Source: an uncultured Pelagibacteraceae bacterium (GTDB lineage Bacteria; Pseudomonadota; Alphaproteobacteria; Pelagibacterales; Pelagibacteraceae). From it: DNA of 64,000 bases. The stretch's first letter is position 1. Every line of letters begins with the position of its first letter. The translations under genes and the position numbers were made by a program. Below the pieces are notes generated by a model that did no database searches, was not told the DNA's origin, and was given only the letters and a program-made list of their open reading frames with translations. This document shows, piece by piece, positions 30,928 to 39,588 of the stretch. The DNA lies in the NCBI GenBank assembly GCA_902514945.1, contig CABXSO010000002.1, forward strand, positions 1 to 64,000, given 5' to 3'.

Positions 30928-31212
30928 ATGAAAAAAAAAGCAAAAATTTACAAACCCAATAAAACTGCCATGCAATCAGGACTAGGTAAAACAGATAAAT
31001 GGATATTGGAATTTGAGACTGATAACCCAACAAAAAACCCACTAATGGGTTGGGAAAGTTCTGCTGATACTTATTCAGAATTAAAACTAGAGTTTTCAAC
31101 TAAAGAATTAGCAGTGACTTATGCAAAAAAAAAGAAAATTAATTTTGAATTGATAGAACCAAAAAAAAGAAAGATCGTTAAAAAATCGTATGCGGATAAT
31201 TTTCTAAATTAA
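30928..31212 (+). CDS. NDUFS4-like complex I accessory subunit (ETC complex I subunit family)
   Basis: KAKIYKPNKTAMQSGLGKTDKWILEFE...NPLMGWESSADTYSELKLEFSTKELAVTYAKKK. Confidence 0.9.
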   Translation: MKKKAKIYKPNKTAMQSGLGKTDKWILEFETDNPTKNPLMGWESSADTYSELKLEFSTKELAVTYAKKKKINFELIEPKKRKIVKKSYADNFLN

Positions 31213-31216
31213 AATT

Positions 31217-32215
31217 ATGTTTAAATTTTTTACAGATAAAAGATGGCATTTGTGGAGTATTGGAGGAACAATTCTTATTTTAGCTGCTACATGGTATCAA
31301 GTTCAATTAGATGTTAGAATAAATGAATGGTTTGGTGAGTTTTATGATACCTTACAAAAAGCTCTAGCCGAACCCGGAGCGGTAACAGAAAAAGAATTTA
31401 TTGCTTATCTATTCACTTTTGCCAAAATTGCAGCTGTATATATATTGGTTGTAATTTTAAGTGACTATTTTACTAGTCACTGGACTTTTAGATGGAGGAC
31501 AGCAATGGCTGATTTTTACCATGATAAATGGGATTTTGCTTCATCAATTGAAGGAGCTTCCCAAAGAGTTCAAGAAGATACACTTAAATTTGCAAGAATA
31601 ATGGAAGGTTTAGGTGCTGAATTACTAAGAAGTGTTATGACACTAATTGCCTTTACTCCAATCTTATGGGGTTTATCTAAAAGTATAACAGTACTTCCAT
31701 GGATTGGAGAGGTTGATCATGCATTAGTTTGGGTTGCAATAATATCTGCATTAGGAGGCACATTTATACTTGCATCAGTAGGAATCAAATTGCCCGGTAT
31801 TGAATATGATATTCAAAAAGAAGAGGCAGCTTATAGAAAAGAGCTAGTGCTTGGAGAAGATTTCAAAGAAAATGCACAACCAGCTAAGATTGAGAATTTA
31901 TATGGTGGAGTAAGAAAAATTCATTACAAAATGTATTTTCATTATTTATATTTTAATGCTGTTAAATGGAGTTATTTACAAGGAATGGTCATTGTCCCTT
32001 ATTTGGCTTTAGCGCCAACAATAGTAACAGGAGCAATTACACTAGGTTTTGTTCAGCAAATTATCAGGGCTTTTGGAAGAGTAGAAACTTCATTACAATA
32101 TCTTGTTAGAAGTTGGCCAATAATAGTTGAATTAATTTCCGTGTGGAAAAGATTAACTGAGTTTGAAAATAAACTTAAAATAAATACTGAGGAAAAATCA
32201 ACAGAAAAAATCTAG
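31217..32215 (+). CDS. SbmA/BacA-like family transporter
   Basis: WYQVQLDVRINEWFGEFYDTLQKAL, SHWTFRWRTAMADFYHDKWD, EGASQRVQEDTLKFARIMEGLG. Confidence 0.88.
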   Translation: MFKFFTDKRWHLWSIGGTILILAATWYQVQLDVRINEWFGEFYDTLQKALAEPGAVTEKEFIAYLFTFAKIAAVYILVVILSDYFTSHWTFRWRTAMADFYHDKWDFASSIEGASQRVQEDTLKFARIMEGLGAELLRSVMTLIAFTPILWGLSKSITVLPWIGEVDHALVWVAIISALGGTFILASVGIKLPGIEYDIQKEEAAYRKELVLGEDFKENAQPAKIENLYGGVRKIHYKMYFHYLYFNAVKWSYLQGMVIVPYLALAPTIVTGAITLGFVQQIIRAFGRVETSLQYLVRSWPIIVELISVWKRLTEFENKLKINTEEKSTEKI

Positions 32216-33165
32216 TGGCTTTAAAAAAAGACTTTATTAATGATATCATAACCGTAACCTCTAAAGCAGCTATATCATGCCATGAGTTTATAGGAAAAAA
32301 TGATAAAATAAATGCTGATAAAGCTGCAACAGACTCAATGAGGAATGAAATTAATAAACTTAAGATAAATGGTGAGGTTGTGATAGGCGAGGGTGAACTA
32401 GATGAAGCTCCAATGTTGTTTATTGGTGAAAAATTGGGTGTAGGTGGCAATTTAGATATCGACATTGCAGTTGACCCACTTGAAGGTACAAATTTTGTTG
32501 CTAAAAACTTACCTGGAGGACTTTCGGTAATAGCTGTTGCAGAGAAGGGGAATCTATTTAATGCACCAGAGACTTATATGGATAAAATAGCAGTCTCTAA
32601 TAAGGTACCCATAGAAGCAACAGATTTAGATTTTCCATTAGAAAAAAATATAGGTAATATAGCTGAATCATTAAATAAGAGTGTTAATGATATAACTGTT
32701 TGTCTTTTAGATCGACCTAGACATAAGGAAATAATTAATAAATTAAAACAAATGAATGTAAAAATGAGATTAATTTCAGATGGTGATATCTCTGGTGCCT
32801 TAATGGTAACGGATAAGAAGTATAATGTAGATATTTTTTTAGGAGTTGGTGGAGGTCCTGAGGGTGTTTTAGCTGCTTCGGCAATCGACGCATATGGGTG
32901 TAAATTTCAAGGAAGGTTTATTTTTGATAATGATAAAGATATCCTAAGAGCAAAACAAATGGGTATTAAAGATTTAAAAAAGAAATATAATCTAAATGAA
33001 ATCATAAAAGGGGACTCAATTTTTTGCGCAACTGGAATCACTTCTGGAGATTTAGTTAAAGGGGTTCAAATGAGAGACGATAAGTTAATCACTGAGACCT
33101 TAGTTACTCACAAAAACTCAAATATGTGTAAAATTGTAATACGAGAAGACACTATAAAAACTTGA
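32215..33165 (+). CDS. glpX: Class II fructose-1,6-bisphosphatase (GlpX)
   Basis: GEGELDEAPMLFIGEKLG, AVDPLEGTNFVA, GVGGGPEGVLAASAI; GTG start. Confidence 0.95.
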   Translation: MALKKDFINDIITVTSKAAISCHEFIGKNDKINADKAATDSMRNEINKLKINGEVVIGEGELDEAPMLFIGEKLGVGGNLDIDIAVDPLEGTNFVAKNLPGGLSVIAVAEKGNLFNAPETYMDKIAVSNKVPIEATDLDFPLEKNIGNIAESLNKSVNDITVCLLDRPRHKEIINKLKQMNVKMRLISDGDISGALMVTDKKYNVDIFLGVGGGPEGVLAASAIDAYGCKFQGRFIFDNDKDILRAKQMGIKDLKKKYNLNEIIKGDSIFCATGITSGDLVKGVQMRDDKLITETLVTHKNSNMCKIVIREDTIKT

Positions 33166-33200
33166 TAAATATTATTTTATACAATAAAAGATCCAAGTTT

Positions 33201-33275
33201 GGTCCCTTCGTCTATCGGTTAGGACACGTGGTTTTCATCCTCGAAAGAGGGGTTCGATTCCCCTAGGGACCGCCA
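33201..33275 (+). tRNA. tRNA-Glu (UUC)
   Basis: GGTCCCTTCGTCTATCGGTTAGGACACGTGGTTTTCATCCTCGAAAGAGGGGTTCGATTCCCCTAGGGACCGCCA; anticodon TTC; encoded CCA; T.T mismatch in anticodon stem. Confidence 0.95.
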
Positions 33276-33280
33276 AAAGA

Positions 33281-33544
33281 ATGCCTCATTATGTATATAT
33301 GCTTAAAAGCATATCCCATTCAAAAACCAAAACATACGTTGGATATAGTGTTAATTATAAAAATAGACTAGTTAAACATAATTTAGGTCTGGGAGCCAAG
33401 TCTACAAAAGGTTATCAATGGATATTAATTTATAAAAAGCTTTTTAAATCTAAATCAAAAGCACTTAAATTTGAATATGAGCTTAAAAAAAATAGAAAAA
33501 TACGGTTAACTATATTACAAGAATATAATGAGCAAAGATCTTAA
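33281..33544 (+). CDS. GIY-YIG nuclease superfamily protein (UPF0213/YhbQ-like)
   Basis: YVYMLKSISHSKTKTYVGYSVNYKNRLVKHNLG, KSKALKFEYELKK. Confidence 0.9.
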   Translation: MPHYVYMLKSISHSKTKTYVGYSVNYKNRLVKHNLGLGAKSTKGYQWILIYKKLFKSKSKALKFEYELKKNRKIRLTILQEYNEQRS

Positions 33545-35645
33545 AATTGCTACTATATTACCTTATAAAGAAAATTACACATTTAACAAAGCTCAAGCTG
33601 CCGCAATATGGGTATGTGATTTTTTTAAATTTTCAAAGTTTAAAAATAAAAATTATATTTTTGGAAATACAAAAGGAAAAGATTATCTAACAAAAAATTA
33701 TGTTAATATTAATATTAATAATCTTAAATCAAAATTTTCAAGTTCCACACACGAGTATTGTAAAAATTTCATAAAAAGAACAGAAAACGTATATTTTGAT
33801 ATTATAGAAATACATAATAGACCTCTAGTTTTTAATATCTTAAAAAAGGAAATAAATACGAAATACATTGTGTACTTTCATAATGATCCGCTATCAATGA
33901 ATGGATCAAAAACTATTAATGAAAGATTAAGACTATTAGATGAAATTGATAAAATTATTTTTGTGAGCAAATGGGTGCAAAACCGATTTTTCTTAAATCT
34001 AGATAAGAAACTAATTAACAAAACAGAAGTAGTTTATCCCAGTATCCATAAAGAAAAAAAGATTTTTAAAAAAGAAAAAAAAATTACTTTTGTAGGAAAA
34101 TTAAATCAATCCAAAGGTTACGATATTTATAAGGATGCAGTAATTAAAATTTTAGATGAGTTCAATAACTGGAAAGCCTACTCCATAGGTGATGAAAGCA
34201 GAAGTAGACCAATGATAAATCATAAAAATCATATAGAATTAGGTTTTTTAAAACATAAAAAAGTTTTAGAATTTTTGAATAAATCAGAAATAGCAGTAGT
34301 TCCATCTAGATGGGAAGAGCCATTTGGTAGAACAGCGTTAGAATCCTCATCGCGGGCATGCGCAACTATTATTTCAAATAAGGGTGGCCTACCAGAAACC
34401 ACTGATTATTGCGTTACATTAAAAAAATTAAACTCACATGAATTATATTTACAAATCAAAAAATTAATCAAGAATGAAAAATTTAGAAAAAAGATTCAAT
34501 ACGATGGTTTTAAAAAAGTTAAACATCTTATTAAAGAAAACTCAAAGTTTATAGACAAAATACGAGAAAACTGTGCGCAAAAATTTAATCTAAACTTTAT
34601 TAGAAATAAATTAAGAATTATAAATATTTACAATACAGGACAAAAACTTAATCATAGATTATACAATATTTCCCTTGGTAAAAAATTCACCAATGGATTT
34701 ATAAGAAATGGTCATGATGTATTAGAAATTAGTGATAGAGATTTTATTAGACAAAATAGAACCTTTTCTTTAAAAAATAGCTCATCAAAATTTCAAGATT
34801 TCTTAACAGAAACTTTTAAAAATTATAATCCTGATTTACTTTTTTTTGGTCATACAAAAAATATTGATTTAGAAACAATTGATTTATTTAGAGCAATAAA
34901 TAATAACATTATAATTTCTCAATGGAATGAGGATCCTATTATGCCAAGTTTAGATTATTCAAAGACAAATATTAGAAATATATCTTATTATGCTAACTTA
35001 GTAGACCATAACTTTATTACAACCGATCCAAGTGTATTTATAAAACAAAATCCAAAAGTTAAAAATTTACATTTTTTCTTTGTTCCTGTTGATAGAAATA
35101 TTGAGTGTTTTGATGTTTATAAATTAAATCCCACAAGAGATATTTTTTACGCTATGAGTCATGGTGTAAATAGAGCCAAGCTTAAAAAAGGTAAAACAGA
35201 TAGTAGAATTAATTTTTTAAATAATTTAATCAAAAGAATTGACGACATCAATTATGATTTTTATGGTTTTGCTAATAAAGAACCCATATGGGGTGACAAT
35301 TTTTATAAAGCTTTAGTAAATTCTAAAATGGGACTAAATCTAAGCAGGGGATTACCTACAAAATACTATTCTAGCAACAGAATTGCTTCTTTAATGGGTA
35401 ATGGGCTTTTAACATTTATTGATAAAAAAACACAAATGTGTGATTTTTTTAATAATAATGAAATCATTTTTTATAATGACATAAATGATTTATCTGAAAA
35501 AATTAAATTTTATAAAAAAAATGAAAAATCTAGAATAAAAATTGCCAGAAATGGTAAGAAAAAATATTTCAAACTTTTTAATGAATTAAAAACCACAAAG
35601 TATATAATTGACAAATCCTTGGGCAATAAGACGAATTTATATTGA
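33528..35645 (+). CDS. Two-module glycosyltransferase (GT4-like N-terminus, CgeB-like C-terminus)
   Basis: N-half: ITFVGKLNQSKGYDIYKDAV, VVPSRWEEPFGRTALESSSRACATIISNKGGLPE. C-half: ALVNSKMGLNLSRGLPTKYYSSNRIASLMGNGLLTFIDKKTQMCDFF. Confidence 0.8.
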   Translation: MSKDLKIATILPYKENYTFNKAQAAAIWVCDFFKFSKFKNKNYIFGNTKGKDYLTKNYVNININNLKSKFSSSTHEYCKNFIKRTENVYFDIIEIHNRPLVFNILKKEINTKYIVYFHNDPLSMNGSKTINERLRLLDEIDKIIFVSKWVQNRFFLNLDKKLINKTEVVYPSIHKEKKIFKKEKKITFVGKLNQSKGYDIYKDAVIKILDEFNNWKAYSIGDESRSRPMINHKNHIELGFLKHKKVLEFLNKSEIAVVPSRWEEPFGRTALESSSRACATIISNKGGLPETTDYCVTLKKLNSHELYLQIKKLIKNEKFRKKIQYDGFKKVKHLIKENSKFIDKIRENCAQKFNLNFIRNKLRIINIYNTGQKLNHRLYNISLGKKFTNGFIRNGHDVLEISDRDFIRQNRTFSLKNSSSKFQDFLTETFKNYNPDLLFFGHTKNIDLETIDLFRAINNNIIISQWNEDPIMPSLDYSKTNIRNISYYANLVDHNFITTDPSVFIKQNPKVKNLHFFFVPVDRNIECFDVYKLNPTRDIFYAMSHGVNRAKLKKGKTDSRINFLNNLIKRIDDINYDFYGFANKEPIWGDNFYKALVNSKMGLNLSRGLPTKYYSSNRIASLMGNGLLTFIDKKTQMCDFFNNNEIIFYNDINDLSEKIKFYKKNEKSRIKIARNGKKKYFKLFNELKTTKYIIDKSLGNKTNLY

Positions 35646-36499
35646 TGAAATTATCAATATTAATACCAACATTTAATAATTTACCTTATTTAAAATTTTT
35701 TCTAAATTCTATAAACAATAATTCCACATTTCATCACGAAGTAATAATTCACGTTAATGATGGTTCTGATGGCACCTTAGAATATGTTACAAACAAAAAT
35801 CTAAAATTTACTCATAGTAAAGAAAATATAGGTTTATGTAGTTCGTTAAATAATGCCTATAAATTGAGTACCTCGGATTTCATATTATATGCTCATGATG
35901 ATATGTACTTCTGTAAAAATTGGGACAAATACCTTATAGATGAAATAAAAAAACAAAGAAACAATTTTTTCTATTTGTCTGGTACAAACGTTTCCACAAG
36001 ATTTGGTTTAATAAATTATGATTGTGGAAGAGACATTGATAATTTTGATGAAAATAAATTTTTGAAATTTTGTACTGATGATACAACCCCTGATTTACAA
36101 AGTTCACATTGGGCCCCTCATCTAATTCATAGAGAGTTATGGAATAAAATTGAGGGTTTTAGTGAAGAATTTAATCCCGGTGATGGATCTGATCCTGATT
36201 TCTGTATGAAATTATGGCTCAATAATGTAAGAGTTTTTAAGGGTATATCTAAATTTAAAGTTTACCATTTTAACTCACTAACAACTAGAAATAATAAAAT
36301 AAAATTAAATAATGGAACCAAAACTTTTTTGCTAAAGTACGGATTTAATCCAAGATTTTTTAGAAAATATTATTTAAAAGGTAACAATTCAATAATACCT
36401 TATAATGGTTCTCTAGATGATCCAAAATTAAATTTTTTAATGTTGTTTGATTTGCTAATCAATAAAGTTAAGTATATTTTTAATAAAATTAAATCTTAA
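35642..36499 (+). CDS. Family 2 glycosyltransferase
   Basis: LSILIPTFNNLPYLKFFLNSI, HVNDGSDGTLEYV, AHDDMYF. Confidence 0.9.
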   Translation: MMKLSILIPTFNNLPYLKFFLNSINNNSTFHHEVIIHVNDGSDGTLEYVTNKNLKFTHSKENIGLCSSLNNAYKLSTSDFILYAHDDMYFCKNWDKYLIDEIKKQRNNFFYLSGTNVSTRFGLINYDCGRDIDNFDENKFLKFCTDDTTPDLQSSHWAPHLIHRELWNKIEGFSEEFNPGDGSDPDFCMKLWLNNVRVFKGISKFKVYHFNSLTTRNNKIKLNNGTKTFLLKYGFNPRFFRKYYLKGNNSIIPYNGSLDDPKLNFLMLFDLLINKVKYIFNKIKS

Positions 36500-36506
36500 T
36501 TTTATT
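36482..36506. terminator. Bidirectional hairpin at glycosyltransferase/integrase convergence
   Basis: AATAAAATTAA-ATC-TTAATTTTATT, a perfect 11-bp stem with 3-nt loop containing both stop codons. Confidence 0.6.
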
Positions 36507-37442
36507 TAACGCATTATTTTTAAATAGATTTGCCTCTTTTATATATCTTCTAACCATCTGGGTTGTTTTGTGACCTGTCATCGCCATTATGCTACGTTCA
36601 TCAGCTCCAGATTCGGCAGCAACAGTTGCAAAACCTGATCTCAAACTATGACCAGCAAAATTTTTATTTTCGATACCTGCTAAGTTCAAATATTCTTTGA
36701 TCAGCAAAACTACAGATTGATCAGTTAATCTTTTGTCAGTGAACGATAAACCTTTAGAAAATCTTCTAAAAATTGGTCCAGATTTAATTTTAGAAATTTC
36801 TAACCATTTTTTAAGATTGACAATTGGACAATAAGTTTCATTAGTGAAGTAGGGTAGTCCTTTAATCATCCCTTCGCCGTATTGATCTGTTTTTGATTTT
36901 TTAATGGTAATTTTGAGCCCCTCAGGTATAAATTCTAAATCATCATAATCAATTGAAATAAGCTCAGTTCGTCTAAATCCACCTCCAAAGCCGACTAAGA
37001 TTATTGACTTATCTCTAAATTTCTTAATATCACCAATTTTTTGTTCATTTATTACATTAATTATTGATTTTAAATGATTGATTAATAGAGGTTTTTTACC
37101 TTTCTGAATACTTCCTTTCACCCTTCTTATTCCCATTAAGTTTTCAACAATGATTGGATGTTTTGTATCTAAATAATGCCCTTTAAGTTTATGAACCATG
37201 CTAATTGATACTAACCGTCTTCTTAAAGTGCTAATTTTGGAATTTTTAGAAAGATTTGTAAGGTATAAAGAAACTATTTTAGGCTCAGAAGGTAAAGAAT
37301 TTAAATTATGTCTAGAACAAAAAGCTGCAAAATCTTTGAAGTCTGATTTATATGCTCTTAAAGTATTATTTGCCTTTGAGTTTTTAAGATTATTAATAGT
37401 TGCCTCATGAAGCAATTTTAGGTCTGTTGTAAGTTCATTCAT
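36489..37442 (-). CDS. Tyrosine recombinase / phage-type integrase
   Basis: Catalytic residues look intact: GGGFRRTELISID (R), GHSLRSGFATVAA (HxxR), MAMTGHKTTQMVRRYIK (H...Y). Confidence 0.93.
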   Translation of the reverse strand: MNELTTDLKLLHEATINNLKNSKANNTLRAYKSDFKDFAAFCSRHNLNSLPSEPKIVSLYLTNLSKNSKISTLRRRLVSISMVHKLKGHYLDTKHPIIVENLMGIRRVKGSIQKGKKPLLINHLKSIINVINEQKIGDIKKFRDKSIILVGFGGGFRRTELISIDYDDLEFIPEGLKITIKKSKTDQYGEGMIKGLPYFTNETYCPIVNLKKWLEISKIKSGPIFRRFSKGLSFTDKRLTDQSVVLLIKEYLNLAGIENKNFAGHSLRSGFATVAAESGADERSIMAMTGHKTTQMVRRYIKEANLFKNNALNKIKI

Positions 37443-37487
37443 ATAATTACTATTGATAACAATTAATTATCATTAGTAATATATTAA

Positions 37488-37700
37488 GTGATTTATAATG
37501 TCAATAGTTTAAATTATAAATTTATGGGTTCAATTGATGGTGAGATTCCAGCTGTGTGGTTTTTGATAAGCTCAATTGGTTTTATTATTTTGAGTTTCAT
37601 TCAATATAGAAATACTGGTAAGAGTATTAATACAATTTTTTTAAGCATAATGGCCATTTTGTTTTTATTTAGCTATTTTATATTGCTTTTTAAAACCTGA
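37488..37700 (+). CDS. Small two-TM protein of unknown function (start may be ATG at 37524)
   Basis: MGSIDGEIPAVWFLISSIGFIILSFIQYRNTGKSINTIFLSIMAILFLFSYFILLFKT; no family recognised. Confidence 0.5.
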   Translation: MIYNVNSLNYKFMGSIDGEIPAVWFLISSIGFIILSFIQYRNTGKSINTIFLSIMAILFLFSYFILLFKT

Positions 37701-37794
37701 TTTATCCCCATTATTCACAAGGAAATGAGAAAAATAATAGAATCACCTAAAAAGTGATACATTTAAAATCAGTATTTGTTAAATTAATTATGAA

Positions 37795-37972
37795 TTAAGG
37801 GGCAACTCTTAACTGGCCGGTTGGAGAAAAGCCGAGAGGTACAATTCCAGGGGGCAGAAAGCTTCACAAAGCATCGCTGAACATGTGGAGCGGGAGGCAT
37901 GGCGGTAGCGCATCAACGACGTGCCAAAACAACTGTTCTTTGCACCCTCAAAAGTGCAAGGAAACAGGGGTT
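37795..37972 (+). ncRNA. Candidate structured RNA (standalone ncRNA or 5' leader of the downstream methyltransferase gene)
   Basis: GC-rich island in very AT-rich surroundings with several helices: TTAAGGG-GCAA-CTCTTAA (37795-37812); CTGG/CCAG with nested CGGTT/AGCCG (37813-37850); GCTT/AAGC (37861-37872); CGCT/AGCG (37875-37892); GGCATG/CGTGCC (37896-37925); CTGTTCTTTGCAC/GTGCAAGGAAACAG (37933-37967), followed by GGGTTTTT. Confidence 0.6.
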
Positions 37973-37980
37973 TTTCACTA

Positions 37981-38256
37981 ATGATACTCAAAGGAACTAA
38001 ATTTCAGTTAAAAGTTTGGAAATATCTTAAAACCATCCCCAAAGGTGAGGTAAAAACCTACAAACAAGTAGCTATTAGCATAAAAAGCCCTAAATCAGCC
38101 CGTGCTGTCGCTAATGCTTGCGCTAAAAACCCATATGCCCCGAAAATACCCTGTCATAGAGTGATTAGATCAGATGGAGCTCTTGGAGGATACTCTGGAA
38201 GAGGTGGAATGAAGCAAAAGCTTAAATTACTTAGATCTGAAAAAACAGCAATTTAG
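37981..38256 (+). CDS. Methylated-DNA--protein-cysteine methyltransferase (Ada C-terminal/AGT domain)
   Basis: FQLKVWKYLKTIPKGEVKTYKQVA and active-site PCHRVIRSDGALGGYSGR. The ORF-track start at 37921 would run into the RNA-like region, so ATG 37981 is preferred. Confidence 0.9.
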   Translation: MILKGTKFQLKVWKYLKTIPKGEVKTYKQVAISIKSPKSARAVANACAKNPYAPKIPCHRVIRSDGALGGYSGRGGMKQKLKLLRSEKTAI

Positions 38257-38718
38257 CCTTATTTTAAGGATTTTTTATGTTAAAAAACTCAGGAAAATCA
38301 ACGTTTTTTGATCTTTTTAATTAATTTGATATAGAATAGTATAATTCACCCTTTAGTTGTACCATATATAAGCCTAAGCTTAAAAGAGACCCCTATTTGG
38401 ACGTTTAAATGCTATATTCAATTAGTGCATCGCTCTAATACCTAACTATATCAACACTTTTAGACTACCCAAAATATTCATGATTTTCTTTTTCCTTATG
38501 CTCAAAAAGTCCCGATTTTAAACGATAATCTAATTTTTTTTTGATTTAGCTCAAAATTTAAGCACTTAAACTAAAGTCAAGTATGTTATATATTTATAAT
38601 ATCCATTTCTATCATATTTTTTGTTAAATATAAAATTTAATAAAAATATAATAATTACAATAGTTTACAATGTATAATTAATGTAATACTTTATATATTA
38701 GTAAATAAATAATACCCA

Positions 38719-39573
38719 TTATTTAATTTTTTTAACTATACTCTCTCTCCTAGAGATATAGATGCCGCTTAATACAATGATAAATAATCCTAAAAAAGTC
38801 CAATTATCTGGGAAATCACTAAAGAAATAATAACCTATGATTATGTTAGTAATGATCTCAAAGTAGCTAAATGGTGCTAATTTAGAGGCATCAGCGTATT
38901 TTAGAGATAATATTAAAAATAAATGACCTAGACAAGCAAAAATCCCTATAGCAGCCATCATAGACCATTGATTTAAAGAAGGCGCAACCCAAACAAATGG
39001 CATTATTGTGGAAACTATCATGGCCCCTACTACACCAGTTAATAATAAAGTTAATAAAGGGTTATCTGAAGTACTTAATTTACGAGTAATAATTAAATAA
39101 AACCCATACATTATTCCAGTTCCAAGAGCTGCTAAACTTGCTGAGTTAATTTCCACAAAACCAGGTCTTATAACTACCAATGAACCTATAAATCCTATAA
39201 TTACAGCAGACCATCTTCTAAAACCCACCTTTTCCCCTAAAAAAATTGGAGAAAAAGCTGTAACAATCAAAGGTGCAACAAAAGCTAAAGTTAATGCTTT
39301 TGCTAATGAAATTACTGAGATTGAATAAAAAAAACAGATATTAGCGGTTAAAAGAATGAGACCTCTAATAAATTGTAATTTTGGTTTATCTGTCCAAACA
39401 AGATTTTCTCTAAAAAAGAAAAACATAATTGGAAGAGTAAATGCAACTGTGAAAAAATACCTTGCCCATGTAATTTGTAAAACAGGAAGGTCTGCACTTA
39501 AATACTTTGCAAATCCGTCCATAATTGGAAGCATTACCCATGCTAAAAGATTGAAAGTTATAGCCTTCATCAA
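38719..39573 (-). CDS. EamA/DMT family permease
   Basis: Ten-TM DMT pattern; WVMLPIMDGFAKYLSADLPVLQITWARYF; FLGEKVGFRRWSAVIIGFIGSLVVIRPG. Confidence 0.9.
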   Translation of the reverse strand: MMKAITFNLLAWVMLPIMDGFAKYLSADLPVLQITWARYFFTVAFTLPIMFFFFRENLVWTDKPKLQFIRGLILLTANICFFYSISVISLAKALTLAFVAPLIVTAFSPIFLGEKVGFRRWSAVIIGFIGSLVVIRPGFVEINSASLAALGTGIMYGFYLIITRKLSTSDNPLLTLLLTGVVGAMIVSTIMPFVWVAPSLNQWSMMAAIGIFACLGHLFLILSLKYADASKLAPFSYFEIITNIIIGYYFFSDFPDNWTFLGLFIIVLSGIYISRRESIVKKIK

Positions 39574-39588
39574 CTTAAAGGATATAGA

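Noticed and set aside
33201-33275. tRNA-Glu as attachment site for the nearby recombinase
   Set aside because: I found no repeat of the tRNA 3' segment near 36.5-38.7 kb, so this is unsupported from the window alone.
37809-37991. 60-aa minus-strand ORF MSIISEKPLFPCTFEGAKNSCFG...
   Set aside because: It lies within the structured GC-rich island; no family resemblance and composition explained by the RNA candidate.
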